The translations under genes and the position numbers were made by a program. From Gloeobacter morelensis MG652769 (lineage in GTDB: Bacteria; Cyanobacteriota; Cyanobacteriia; Gloeobacterales; Gloeobacteraceae): 64,000 bases of DNA. A model generated the notes under the pieces. The model was not told where the DNA came from. It ran no database searches and saw nothing but the letters and a program-made list of their open reading frames with translations. This document shows, one piece after another, positions 1 to 8,554 of this stretch. Each line of letters begins with the position of its first letter. Positions within the stretch are counted from its first letter, which is position 1. The stretch spans positions 310,001-374,000 of the forward strand of contig NZ_CP063845.1 in the NCBI RefSeq assembly GCF_021018745.1, in the 5' to 3' direction.

Positions 1-578
1 CGAAATATCTGTATGTTTGCAAACTGCATCGCAAACCATCTCAGCTTGGGATAATCAGGGAGATCTGTGTAATGTGAGAGAACAGACTCGTTGTAAGCGA
101 GATCTTCAACCAACCTGTGGCTGTATTCTTCCTCCGCAAACTCATCAATCCATGCAGAAGATAAAAATACCCGCGAACGCCTGAAAGTATATCCATCTTG
201 GCTTATACCTGTATTCTCTGTCTCAATTTCCATAAGCGATTCAGTTTCAATCACCGGCATATCAGCTAAGTCTTTAAAACTTAGCTGATAATATAGAGAA
301 TGCTTGAATTCGTCCTTTAGGTGTGCATCGATTGTCGCCTTCACTTGGTCATTCCATTCACTGCCTTTCCAAAGCCACTCTCGGATGCCACCGCCGTTAT
401 TGATTGCTGATGCGAAATTTGTAGGAGTGGCATGGAGTAACTCAATGGCCTTAATGAAGTTCGATTTTCCAGAACCGTTGGGGCCGATGATGACATTAAG
501 ATCGCGCAGTTTTACTGCAGGTGATCCTGGCGGAAAAGAAAGCAAGCTGTCGAGACGTAGGGATTTAACGAATATCAT
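1..578 (-). CDS. AAA family ATPase, N-terminal part (RecF/OLD/SMC-like), truncated by window edge
   Basis: The frame is open from an ATG at 578 to the window edge, giving about 192 residues with no stop. Residues 32-39 read GPNGSGKS, a Walker A loop, in the context LNVIIGPNGSGKSNFIKAIE typical of RecF/SMC-type ATPases that sense DNA ends or act in defence systems. The Walker B part and any C-terminal nuclease domain lie outside the window, so the subfamily cannot be fixed. The region is visibly more AT-rich than the genes to its right, which would fit an acquired gene. Substrate and partner are unknown. Confidence 0.85.
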   Translation of the reverse strand, partial: MIFVKSLRLDSLLSFPPGSPAVKLRDLNVIIGPNGSGKSNFIKAIELLHATPTNFASAINNGGGIREWLWKGSEWNDQVKATIDAHLKDEFKHSLYYQLSFKDLADMPVIETESLMEIETENTGISQDGYTFRRSRVFLSSAWIDEFAEEEYSHRLVEDLAYNESVLSHYTDLPDYPKLRWFAMQFANIQIF

Positions 579-632
579 AATTAGCTAGGCTCACAAGCAC
601 AGGGCCATCTGTGACGGCGTTGATTAAATGTA

Positions 633-761
633 CTACCGGCGCTCGACAGGGGATTCTATCACCTCTAATCTATCAAGCTCACTCAGCGCACGCGAGAGTG
701 CTTCGCGGTCTTCCCTCAGCAAGAAGTACTCGGGGAGGGAATTTCCACCCGAGCGCTGCTA
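633..761 (-). pseudogene. possible protein-coding remnant upstream of the ATPase
   Basis: On the minus strand a frame of about 42 codons ends in TAG at 633-635 and reads like a real protein tail (it includes PEYFLLREDREALSRALSEL). It is preceded in frame by a stop codon near 762 and has no ATG. A TTG in mid-frame is the only weak start. It may be the end of a small gene whose front has been lost, or chance. The rest of 579-773 shows nothing else. Confidence 0.25.
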
Positions 762-773
762 ACCTGGATCGGC

Positions 774-998
774 ATGAAGGAACTGCCCCGCAAGGCACTG
801 CCTCTGCACCCCTGTCCGGTATGCGGCCAATCGACCAAGGGTTTCTGGCCGGTCTTCACCGCGGATCGCCGTCTTGAAAAAGCCGGTTGCCGCGACTGCT
901 TCGCCGCCCAGTACCGTCGCGATTGCCCGGGGTACGCCGCGGATTTTCTGGCCCGGGTCGAAGAATTCTACCTGCGCTCCGACCCGAGCGACCCTTGA
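774..998 (+). CDS. small cysteine-rich (zinc-ribbon-like) protein
   Basis: This is a 74-residue protein with two CxxC knuckles, CPVC at residues 14-17 and CRDC at 39-42, plus Cys50. The arrangement is that of a small zinc ribbon. No further domain is visible and no function can be assigned. It runs toward the histidine kinase encoded on the opposite strand, and the two stops are only 8 bases apart. No clear Shine-Dalgarno precedes the ATG. Confidence 0.55.
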   Translation: MKELPRKALPLHPCPVCGQSTKGFWPVFTADRRLEKAGCRDCFAAQYRRDCPGYAADFLARVEEFYLRSDPSDP

Positions 999-1006
999 GA
1001 GGCTCA

Positions 1007-2959
1007 TCAACGATCGATCAGAATCGGTGGCTGAGCTGTGGACGCCGCTGCTGCCGCCGTCGGCATCTGCCACGACAGAGCGACCGTGACGCCTCCCTGC
1101 GCCCGGTCGGTGCGCTGCCAGTTGCCGCCGGGCAATTCCCCGGCGATCGTGTTCATGATCTTGGTGCCGTAGCCGCCGCCGGTAGCCGAAGCCGCGAGGG
1201 GGGGTCCGTCGTTTTCGACCACCAGGTGGGCGGTGTAGCCCTGTTGAGCGAGTTCGACCCGCAGCCACCCGGCTCCGTGCGGCTGGGCGTGGCGGATGAC
1301 ATTGACGAGCGCTTCTTTAAAAAAGCGAAACAGGTCCTCGCGGGCATCCAGCCAGGTGCTGTCCGCACTCGGTTCCTCCAGGGGCATGATGTCGCGCTCG
1401 ACCGTCAGCGTCAGCTCGCCCGCGTCCAGCAGCCGGTCGAGTTCGGCGTGCAAACCGGCGTGCAGGCCATCTTTGAGCGAAGGGGTGATTTCGAGTTTGG
1501 CCGCCACCTGCCTGAGGTCATTTAATTCGACGCGGATCGCCCGGCCGACCTGCTGCAGAGCCGCCAGGGCCTCATCGACGGCGTGCGCCTCCGGCGATGG
1601 AGCGGGCAGTGTAAGCAGCAACTCTTCGAGATTATCCATCACCAGCTTCAACTCCTGCAGCGGCCGGTCGTGGATGTCGGTGGCCACCCGGAACAACAGT
1701 TTTTTGGCCTGCTTGAGGATGGCCTCGCGCTCGGCCCGCCGCAGCCGGTTGATTTCTTCCTGCTGGGCGGTGAGGCGGGCCCGGGTAGCCGCCCGGGCCC
1801 GCAGATAAAAAAGCGTGTTGCCCGTAAAGACAAAGGCCGCCAAGGGCGGCAGCACCGGCAACAGCAGCGTCGGCTCGGTGCGCAAGGCAGCAACCACCAC
1901 CGCGGCGAAACCGACCAAAAGCGCCGGGGCAAGCCAGCGGGCGTAGCGCTGGTCGAGGCACCAGCCGCTCAGCACTCCGAAACCCAAAATCAGCAGCAGA
2001 TCCCAAAGGGGCGGCAACATCCGGTCGGTGCGCCCCTGCAGCAGATCCGCCGCCAGATTGGCGTGCACATTGAGCGCGTCCATCGGCCCGAAGGGAGTCT
2101 GCACGATGCTCGCCTCGGGATGACCGTCGACGTGGCCGACGATGACGAGTTTTCCTGCAAAGCGCTTAAGCACCGCTGAATCTTTGACCGGCGAGCAGCC
2201 CTGCAGCGGGTCGGGTGGACAGATCCGCTCCACCGGGTAGCGCTCGAAGGTGCCTGCCGGTCCGTAGTAATGGATACGCTCATCCGGCCCAAAGCCCCGC
2301 GGCGAGCGACCCAAAAACTTGCGCACCGCCAGAAAGTCCACCGAGAAAAATGTCTGAATGCCGCCGCTGTCGGTGCGCTCGAGATTGATCCCGGTGCGGC
2401 TGCGCCGCACGATCCCGTCTGGATCCTCCAGAAACTGGCGCACCCCGACCATCTGTTCGAGCGGCACCGTGAGGCGCAGGTCGTCGCCGTAGGGCAGCAG
2501 ATTGTTAAAGATGTCCACCTCGCCGTTAAACGGTACCGCCTCCAGCACCACCCGCCCGTTGTAGCGGTCGATCACTGCGCGCAGACGCCGGTCCTGCTCG
2601 CCGATACCGCTGACTTTGCTGAAGCTGCGCGGCAATGCCAGCAGCACCGCCTTGGCCTTTGCATCGCCCAGCAGGCGCTCCAGCAGGACCGCGTAAGTAT
2701 CGGGTTCCAGATAAAAGTCCGGCAGCCGCCGGTCGCTGGTACGGCGGTCCTCCAGCTCGCCGTCGATGCCGACGATCGTCACCGCCCCGGGGGGCGGCGT
2801 CTGAACCTGCCAGCGCGAGAGCCAGTCGCGGCTCTGGCGATCGAGCGAAGCGAGGGGCGTCAGCGGCACCAACAAACTCCAGACGGCTCCCCAACCGAGC
2901 CCCACCAGGGCTCCCATCCAGCGGCTTTTTGGGCCTGTCGCGCTCATGAGCACAAGCAT
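1007..2959 (-). CDS. CHASE2-domain sensor histidine kinase (NarL/DegS-type)
   Basis: A 650-residue membrane sensor kinase. An N-terminal helix (about 16-40) is followed by a CHASE2-type extracytoplasmic domain (about 50-310). Three close membrane helices lie at about 318-390, then a coiled region. The phosphoacceptor motif is DIHDRPLQEL (about 425), as in HisKA_3-type kinases. The ATPase domain (about 535-640) shows an N-box (FKEALVNVIRHA) and GGGYGTKIM. It would sense an unknown extracellular cue and phosphorylate a separate response regulator, none of which is adjacent. A second in-frame ATG at 2947 could be the real start. Confidence 0.88.
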   Translation of the reverse strand: MLVLMSATGPKSRWMGALVGLGWGAVWSLLVPLTPLASLDRQSRDWLSRWQVQTPPPGAVTIVGIDGELEDRRTSDRRLPDFYLEPDTYAVLLERLLGDAKAKAVLLALPRSFSKVSGIGEQDRRLRAVIDRYNGRVVLEAVPFNGEVDIFNNLLPYGDDLRLTVPLEQMVGVRQFLEDPDGIVRRSRTGINLERTDSGGIQTFFSVDFLAVRKFLGRSPRGFGPDERIHYYGPAGTFERYPVERICPPDPLQGCSPVKDSAVLKRFAGKLVIVGHVDGHPEASIVQTPFGPMDALNVHANLAADLLQGRTDRMLPPLWDLLLILGFGVLSGWCLDQRYARWLAPALLVGFAAVVVAALRTEPTLLLPVLPPLAAFVFTGNTLFYLRARAATRARLTAQQEEINRLRRAEREAILKQAKKLLFRVATDIHDRPLQELKLVMDNLEELLLTLPAPSPEAHAVDEALAALQQVGRAIRVELNDLRQVAAKLEITPSLKDGLHAGLHAELDRLLDAGELTLTVERDIMPLEEPSADSTWLDAREDLFRFFKEALVNVIRHAQPHGAGWLRVELAQQGYTAHLVVENDGPPLAASATGGGYGTKIMNTIAGELPGGNWQRTDRAQGGVTVALSWQMPTAAAAASTAQPPILIDR

Positions 2960-3011
2960 AGCCTGCAGCCATCGGCTCGCTGCCTGGTGGGCAATGGGCT
3001 GCCGGCAGGCG

Positions 3012-3929
3012 CTAGCGGATCACTTCGACTTTGACCCGGGCGAGGCCGGAGCTGACCATGCCGAGCAGCTGGGCAGCCCGCGGCGACAGGTCGATCACCC
3101 GCCCCCGGATAAACGGCCCCCGATCTTGGACCTTGACGGTTACCTGTCGGCCGTTGCCGAGGTTGGTGACCCGCAGCTGGGTGCCGAAGGGCAAGGCGGG
3201 GTGGGCGGCAATCAGGCTGTCCTCGCGCAGTACCGTACCGCTGGAAGTGCGACGGTTCAAAAATGTGTGGCCATACCAGGAGGCGACCCCCTGGAAGACC
3301 TGCACGACCGTATCGCTGATCGAGACGCTGATCGAGGCGAGCAACGAGGGTGGCTCGGGCGGGGCGTCGGTCAGTTCCGGCGCGTTGCCGAAGTAGCGGC
3401 GCAGGCGATTGGCGATTTGCAGGGCCGCCGCTTTGTCGGAAAGCTCCTCGGTGCGGCTCAGACGAATGCTCCGGTCAATGGTGATCAGTGTCTGGTCCTT
3501 ACCGGCGACCAGCGAGTAGGACTTGCCGTCGTAGGCGATGCGAATCGACTCGCCGGGAATTTGATCCCATTGCAACTGGTTGACTCGGGAGCTGATCAAG
3601 CTGGCGCGCAGGATTGCCGGTTCCTCGGCCGTCGCTACGGAGAGCAAGGGCAGATCGCCCAGGTAGACGACGGTGGTCTGGTACTCGGGCATGTCCTGGA
3701 TACGGGCGGCGACACGGGTAGCCGGGGGAACCACCCCACCCACCTTCAGCGGGGCTTGATCGGGAGTTGGGGTGCCGGCCGGTGGCTGGAGGCTCTGTTG
3801 CATCGATTTGAGCCATCCACCCGCCACCGAAAGATCCTGGACCGTGCGGACCTGGGCGCTTGCCGCAGCGACGTTGAGCATTGCCACGCAAGATAGCGCA
3901 ACAATGAGGTCTCGGATGGAGTTGACCAT
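3012..3929 (-). CDS. RlpA-like septal ring lytic transglycosylase family protein
   Basis: The start at 3929 gives a signal peptide (IRDLIVALSCVAMLNVAAAS). The C-terminal 95 residues form a double-psi beta-barrel RlpA domain: GVASWYGHTFLNRRTSSGT, then AAHPALPFGTQLRVTNL, VKVQDRGPF and the RVIDLSPRAA motif. RlpA proteins cut naked glycan strands of peptidoglycan at the septum. The roughly 200 residues in front of the barrel are unique to this protein and may be a wall- or partner-binding part. No SPOR domain follows the barrel, unlike E. coli RlpA. An upstream ATG at 3968 would add 13 residues and spoil the signal peptide. Confidence 0.85.
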   Translation of the reverse strand: MVNSIRDLIVALSCVAMLNVAAASAQVRTVQDLSVAGGWLKSMQQSLQPPAGTPTPDQAPLKVGGVVPPATRVAARIQDMPEYQTTVVYLGDLPLLSVATAEEPAILRASLISSRVNQLQWDQIPGESIRIAYDGKSYSLVAGKDQTLITIDRSIRLSRTEELSDKAAALQIANRLRRYFGNAPELTDAPPEPPSLLASISVSISDTVVQVFQGVASWYGHTFLNRRTSSGTVLREDSLIAAHPALPFGTQLRVTNLGNGRQVTVKVQDRGPFIRGRVIDLSPRAAQLLGMVSSGLARVKVEVIR

Positions 3930-3968
3930 TGCGGACTTCTCACTGTTTCGTCTGGGAAACCATACCAC

Positions 3969-4396
3969 AGGTCTGAGGCGGTGAACAATTAAATCTGCTT
4001 AAGCCATGGTTTTTAGGGGCTTGACAGCCCCTGCCGAGGGGGCAATCAACCTCGAATAAGTTCACGCCGGCGCAATTATTTCTCGGGAAAGTATTGCCAG
4101 ACAGCAGTTGCAATCTGCACCCGCCACTTCGCGCAGACAGAAGCAGCACAAGGCTTTTGGGTAATTTGTCTATCAAAAAGGTGTCAAGAATCATGAAGAG
4201 AAGACATACCTTATAGAGGGGATTAATAACATTGAAGGCCGGCAATAAACTGCGGTATACTCCTCCCAAAGACTTCGCTGCTTTCCACCGAAAGATAGAC
4301 GGACCTATCGCCACAATCGCGTGTAATTGATATCGATAACGGCGGCGCAATCGATCCCGACGTCGATGCTTGCCGTAGTGCACGCAAGGAGTCATT
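3969..4396. other. intergenic region between rlpA-like gene and secreted protein gene
   Basis: I see no credible gene. A GGGGCT/AGCCCC hairpin sits at about 4015-4030. The right half carries the candidate promoter for the gene at 4397 and a Shine-Dalgarno (AAGGAG) 7 bases before its ATG. Confidence 0.6.
4232..4261 (+). promoter_or_regulatory. candidate sigma-70 promoter for the 4397 gene
   Basis: TTGAAG at 4232-4237 and TATACT at 4256-4261 are separated by 18 bases. This predicts a transcript start near 4268 and a leader of about 130 bases. The match is judged by eye only. Confidence 0.35.
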
Positions 4397-4837
4397 ATGT
4401 CGAATTGTCATTTCGGCCGTTTTCTAGCGGCGGCAGCCCTTGCCCAGGGCACGCTGCTGTCGGCAGCAGTCCAGGCCGGGCCGGTCTTTGAGGTAGCCCA
4501 GGTGCCTGCTGAGCGCCGTCCGGAAGTGGTACAGATCAACAGCTTCGTAGTCACCCCCAGTGACAAGTACGAGCCGGGAACCAAACTCATGTTCAAGGTA
4601 GAAGGCACCGCCAATTCCAAAGTCTTCCTGACTATCCCCGGTTCGACGGATCCCCTGCCCATGGAAGAAGTCAAACCCGGCGTCTACGAGCGCAGTTACG
4701 TCGTCAAGCGCGAAGGCGATCAGATCGAGCGGTTTACCAATGTGCGCGCCGACCTCAAGCGCGGTACCAACGTCACCACCGCCACTTTGAAGCTCGGGGA
4801 GCCGGCTGTGACCCCCGGCCAGGGCCAGCGCAAATAG
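4397..4837 (+). CDS. secreted protein of unknown function
   Basis: A 146-residue protein with an N-terminal signal peptide (RFLAAAALAQGTLLSAAVQA, cleaved near residue 27). The mature part has the pattern of one beta-sandwich domain: an extended strand pair around YEPGTKLMFKVEG, then MEEVKPGVYERSYVV. It resembles immunoglobulin-like or carboxypeptidase-regulatory modules in outline only. AAGGAG precedes the ATG at good spacing. It likely acts in the periplasm or is exported. No partner is evident, since the next gene is convergent. Confidence 0.75.
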   Translation: MSNCHFGRFLAAAALAQGTLLSAAVQAGPVFEVAQVPAERRPEVVQINSFVVTPSDKYEPGTKLMFKVEGTANSKVFLTIPGSTDPLPMEEVKPGVYERSYVVKREGDQIERFTNVRADLKRGTNVTTATLKLGEPAVTPGQGQRK

Positions 4838-4858
4838 GGACATAGCCAGGGGTATCGC

Positions 4859-6370
4859 CTACTTCGGTGCGAACTGTTTGCGCAGTTCGCGCTTCAGAAT
4901 CTTGCCGGTGGCCGATTTGGGCAGTTCTGCCAGGATGGTGACCGATTTAGGCACTTTGACTGAGGCCAGCCTTTCGCGCGCAAAGCGAACAATCTCCTCC
5001 TCGCCGATGGTGGCCCCTTCCTGCAGACTGACGAAGGCGCGCACGACCTCGCCTTTGTCGGGATCCGGCTGCCCGACTACCGCCACTTCCCGCAGCGGCG
5101 CGAAGGCGAGCAGTACGTCCTCGACTTCGCGAGAGTAGACTTTCTCGCCACCCACGATAATCATGTCCTTGAGGCGATCGACCAGAAAGAAATAGCCCTC
5201 CTCGTCGCAGTAGCCCAGATCGCCCGAGCGCAGCCAGCCGTCGACGAAAGCCTGGGCGGTGGCCTCCGGTTGGTTCCAGTAGCCTTTGAAGACATGGGGA
5301 CCGGAGACGACCAGTTCGCCCACTTCGCCCGGCGCCGCGAAATTGCCCGAGATCGGGTCGCGGACCGCCAGTTTGTGCCCCTGGGGCATGGGTAATCCGA
5401 TCGAGCCAGGCTTGCTGGGCCGGTCCGGGGGGCTGAAGGCGGCGTAGGGCGAGCATTCGGTCATGCCGTAGCCCTGGCGGACCCGATCGCCGAAGCGCTG
5501 GGCGAAGGCTGCTTCTAGTTGGGGCGTTAACGGACCGCCGCCACAGAGGATGCAGCGCAGCGCAGCGGAGAGCTTCAGTTCGCTCGGGAAGCGCAAGATC
5601 GTAGAGAGCAGACTGGGTACCGCTACCATCACGCTGACCCGCGGGTCGCTCAGGTGCTCCGTCAGCTTCTTAGGGCTCAGGCGGTACTCAAAGCTGACCG
5701 ACCCGCCGGCCAGGGGCATAATGACCAGTGCCGCGGTAAAGGCGAAGGCGTGAAAAACCGGCAGGATGCAAAACAGGTGATCGTCGCTGGTAACGGAGAG
5801 TCGCTCGACGCCCGAGCGGGCGTTGGCGAGCAGGTTGCCGTGGCTGATGAGCGCTCCTTTCGGGGTACCGGTGGTACCGCTGGTGTACATGATCTGGGCG
5901 ATGTCGTCGCCGTGGCGCTCAGCAACCGGGCACTGGCCGGGGGTAGCAGCCAACCCGGCGAAGTTCAGATCTTGATCTGCGGGCACGCCGAGCACGATCG
6001 CCTGCAGGTTGGGCAACTCGGAGCGCAGCGGTGCGAGGACGCCAAGGAGCGCCTCCGGCAAGATGACCGCCCGCGCCTGCGAATCACGGAGAATAAAGTC
6101 CAGTTCGCGGCCGGTCAACTGCGGATTAATCAGCACCGGCACCGCCCCCAGCCGCCACAGCGCGAACATGGCCAGGGCGTACTCCGGCACGTTGGGCAGC
6201 ACCACCGCGATGCGGTCGCCGGGGCCGTACCCGGCAGCGGTAAGCGAGGCGGCAAAATTCTCGCTCAGGCGCGCCAGTTGCGCATAGGAAAGCGAGCGAC
6301 CGTCGCCCTCGAAAGCCACTTTTTCGGGGCGGTGGCGCAGTTGGTCGTCGAGCAAATGGGCGAGGTTCAT
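4859..6370 (-). CDS. long-chain fatty acid-CoA ligase / AMP-dependent synthetase
   Basis: A 503-residue ANL-superfamily enzyme. It has the ATP-binding P-loop-like motif MYTSGTTGTPKG (about 167-178), a GYGMTE motif (about 300) and a SGDLG motif. The hinge sequence LVDRLKDMIIVGGEKV is followed by the C-terminal lysine in PKSATGKILKRELR. These mark an acid:CoA ligase that makes acyl-AMP and then acyl-CoA. The pattern is closest to long-chain acyl-CoA ligases. AGGAG precedes the ATG. The next two minus-strand genes to the right encode an acyltransferase and an acetyltransferase, which suggests a lipid-modification group. Confidence 0.88.
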   Translation of the reverse strand: MNLAHLLDDQLRHRPEKVAFEGDGRSLSYAQLARLSENFAASLTAAGYGPGDRIAVVLPNVPEYALAMFALWRLGAVPVLINPQLTGRELDFILRDSQARAVILPEALLGVLAPLRSELPNLQAIVLGVPADQDLNFAGLAATPGQCPVAERHGDDIAQIMYTSGTTGTPKGALISHGNLLANARSGVERLSVTSDDHLFCILPVFHAFAFTAALVIMPLAGGSVSFEYRLSPKKLTEHLSDPRVSVMVAVPSLLSTILRFPSELKLSAALRCILCGGGPLTPQLEAAFAQRFGDRVRQGYGMTECSPYAAFSPPDRPSKPGSIGLPMPQGHKLAVRDPISGNFAAPGEVGELVVSGPHVFKGYWNQPEATAQAFVDGWLRSGDLGYCDEEGYFFLVDRLKDMIIVGGEKVYSREVEDVLLAFAPLREVAVVGQPDPDKGEVVRAFVSLQEGATIGEEEIVRFARERLASVKVPKSVTILAELPKSATGKILKRELRKQFAPK

Positions 6371-6461
6371 ACGGGGAGGACTCCTGGTTGCAGTGGGATT
6401 GGCTTTACTGTAGGGCTTGGGAGCGATAGTGGCGCCGAGGGCTGGGACAGTTTTTCAAGCG

Positions 6462-7847
6462 TCAGCGCGGACTCCGTCCTGACGCCCCGTCGACCATCGC
6501 TTCGAGAGCCGCCTGCAAATCGTCGGTCAGCCGGGCGACTTCCTGGCGGGCTCCCTGGCGGCCGGACTGGTAGGCGGCGAGCCGTTCGCGCACCGAGAGG
6601 GGCTCAGCCACGGTGAGGTGGACCCGCTGCTTGCCCAGATTGACTGCTTCGAAGGGACTGTCCCCTTTGAGGCTCTGCACGGTGCGCAGGGCGATGAGGG
6701 CGGTCTCAGCGAAGCGCTCGGCGGTCGGTTTGCTGCGCACGTAGTTGCCGTTGACGGCGACAAAGTTTTCGACCAGCCGCATGTGCCACATGCGCAAATC
6801 GGTCTCCTCGGCCAGGCGGTCAGCCAGGCCGCGCTCGGTGGGGCTGAGCCCACGGCCGCCGTCTTTGAGATCTTCGCGAAAGATCCGCTCGAAGCCCGCC
6901 TGCTCGATGCGTCGGCAGCGGTCGATCAGGTTGCCTTTGGCGCTCAAGTCGAAAAATTCCTCCGCCACCTGCAGAGCCGCTTCGAGCAAACGGGTCAGGC
7001 GCTCATCGAACCTGGCTGCCGGTTCGCCGGGGGCCGCAGAAGGCAGGTGGCGGCGGTAAAAGCGCGAATAAAAGCTTTCCATCTGGGCAAGCAACCGCTC
7101 GCCCACCGCCAAAAGCCGCCCGTAGCGGTCGCCTCCGGGGGCGGGTTGGTGGCCCACGTCCGCTTCGAGGGTGTCGAGCAATCGATCGAGGGCGGCCCAG
7201 GGCGCGTCGATATAGCTGTAACGGATGCCCACCGGCACGATGTAGACCGCCTCGGGGCGACCGGCCGCCGCCAGATCCTCCGCGCACCAGAAGCCCAACT
7301 GGGCGACCCCCGGCTCCAGGGGACCGACGATCTCGCTGTGGGCGTTGGTGCCGCCTTCGGGAGCGGCCGCAAGCGGCAGGCTGCCATGGGCGAACAGGTC
7401 GCGGGCGGCGCGCAGGCCCAGCCGGTCGAAGCGGCCGCGCTGGATCGAAATGCCCCCGACCCGCGGCAACAACCAGCCCACCGCCCGTCCCGCCCACAGG
7501 GGAATGCCCCGGTCGTACAGAAAATGGGCGTGCACCGGGCCGTTCAATTGCACGCCCTGCTCGCGGGCTTTGCGGGGCACCGCCTGGGAGAGCAGATAGC
7601 CCATCGCAAAGGGGTCGTAGGTGGTCGGATGGCGAAAGGCGAGTAAAAACCGCGCCTTGCCCGCCTGAAAATCCCGGTACAGCGCCACCAGCCGCTCGAC
7701 GTGTTCGGTGCGAAAGTCGGCGAGGGGTGTTGCCAGGCGCAACCACCAGGGGAGTGCCGCCGGCAGAGCCTTCAGCAGCAGCGGATCGAGGGTGGGGGGA
7801 ACAAAGGCCAGCGGTGGCCGGGCCTGGACAGCAGGTCGATCAGTCAT
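6462..7847 (-). CDS. PlsC-type 1-acyl-glycerol-phosphate acyltransferase family protein
   Basis: From ATG 7847 this gives 461 residues starting MTDRPAVQ. FLLAFRHPTTYDPFAMGYLL carries the H-x4-D acyltransferase motif as HPTTYD, and RVGGISIQRGRFD and AAAPEGGTNAHSE match later PlsC blocks. The C-terminal 200 residues have no obvious domain and may be helical. It probably transfers an acyl chain to a glycerolipid or related acceptor at the membrane. It sits just downstream of the GNAT gene (35-base gap) and upstream of the acyl-CoA ligase. The frame stays open upstream to 8141, but that part reads antisense to the GNAT gene and is rejected. Confidence 0.82.
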   Translation of the reverse strand: MTDRPAVQARPPLAFVPPTLDPLLLKALPAALPWWLRLATPLADFRTEHVERLVALYRDFQAGKARFLLAFRHPTTYDPFAMGYLLSQAVPRKAREQGVQLNGPVHAHFLYDRGIPLWAGRAVGWLLPRVGGISIQRGRFDRLGLRAARDLFAHGSLPLAAAPEGGTNAHSEIVGPLEPGVAQLGFWCAEDLAAAGRPEAVYIVPVGIRYSYIDAPWAALDRLLDTLEADVGHQPAPGGDRYGRLLAVGERLLAQMESFYSRFYRRHLPSAAPGEPAARFDERLTRLLEAALQVAEEFFDLSAKGNLIDRCRRIEQAGFERIFREDLKDGGRGLSPTERGLADRLAEETDLRMWHMRLVENFVAVNGNYVRSKPTAERFAETALIALRTVQSLKGDSPFEAVNLGKQRVHLTVAEPLSVRERLAAYQSGRQGARQEVARLTDDLQAALEAMVDGASGRSPR

Positions 7848-7881
7848 ACGAAGCCGATGCGTTGCGCTCGATGCGTCCAGA

Positions 7882-8493
7882 CTACCGGTCAGCACGGGCG
7901 GTCGGATCGCCGCCGGTGACAGTTGGACGGCCGTCCCCTTCCAGTTCGAGATGCACCTGGTAGAGGCCTTCACCGCCGAGCCGTTCGAGGGCAAAACCCA
8001 ACTGGCGGCACAGGATAAGCATCGGCCGGTTCGAGGCGAGCACATAGCCCTCCAGCCGCCGCACCTGACCGGCGCCAGCGATGGCGATCGCCTTTTGCAC
8101 CAGCTTGCGGCCCAGACCCTGGCGGTGCCAGGGGTCGGCAATCAGCACCGCGAATTCAACAATATCGCTGCCCAGGCGAACCAGCCGCACCACCCCCAGC
8201 TCCGGTCCGCCGCCGACGGTCTGCACCGCCGTCACCGCCAGCTCGCGGCTGCGGTCAAAGTCGGTAAAGCGCGCCACCTCCGAGTCGGTTACCTTCGAGC
8301 GCTCGGGAGCCTGGAAGAAGCGCTGATAGAGCGATTGGGTCGAGCAGTTATGAAAAAGTCCCCAGTGTAACTCCAGGTCCGAGGGACGCAAAGGTCTCAG
8401 CAAAGCCTCGACACCGCAGCGCAACCGCCAGGGCTCCTCCGGCACTTCCTGCAGCAAAGAAGGCTGCGGCATCGGACTGTCTCCCGGTACCAA
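7882..8493 (-). CDS. GNAT family N-acetyltransferase
   Basis: A 203-residue protein with GNAT motif A, IADPWHRQGLGRKLVQKA (about 138-155), the acetyl-CoA pyrophosphate loop. It is preceded by VEFAVLI, and the later segment ASNRPMLILCRQLGF fits motif B. The front part (LRPLRPSDLELHWGLFHNCS, LYQRFF) resembles GNAT domains linked to acyl-CoA synthetases in protein-acetylation systems. The substrate is unknown. Its position next to the acyltransferase and acyl-CoA ligase would allow a link to acyl metabolism, but this is inference. Confidence 0.85.
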   Translation of the reverse strand: MVPGDSPMPQPSLLQEVPEEPWRLRCGVEALLRPLRPSDLELHWGLFHNCSTQSLYQRFFQAPERSKVTDSEVARFTDFDRSRELAVTAVQTVGGGPELGVVRLVRLGSDIVEFAVLIADPWHRQGLGRKLVQKAIAIAGAGQVRRLEGYVLASNRPMLILCRQLGFALERLGGEGLYQVHLELEGDGRPTVTGGDPTARADR

Positions 8494-8554
8494 CGCCAGT
8501 GATTTCTCTCCAAGGGTACAGCGCTTTTTGCGCTGCGCAAAGATCGTCAGTGCT

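Noticed and set aside
3940-4395. Minus-strand 151-codon frame before the secreted-protein gene
   Set aside because: Its composition is unlike a protein (mixed Cys/Arg/Leu with no pattern), and it runs across the promoter region.
7848-8141. Upstream extension of the acyltransferase frame by 98 codons
   Set aside because: It overlaps the GNAT gene antisense, and the sequence has the Arg/Ser/Cys-rich look of a shadow frame; ATG 7847 starts the recognisable protein.
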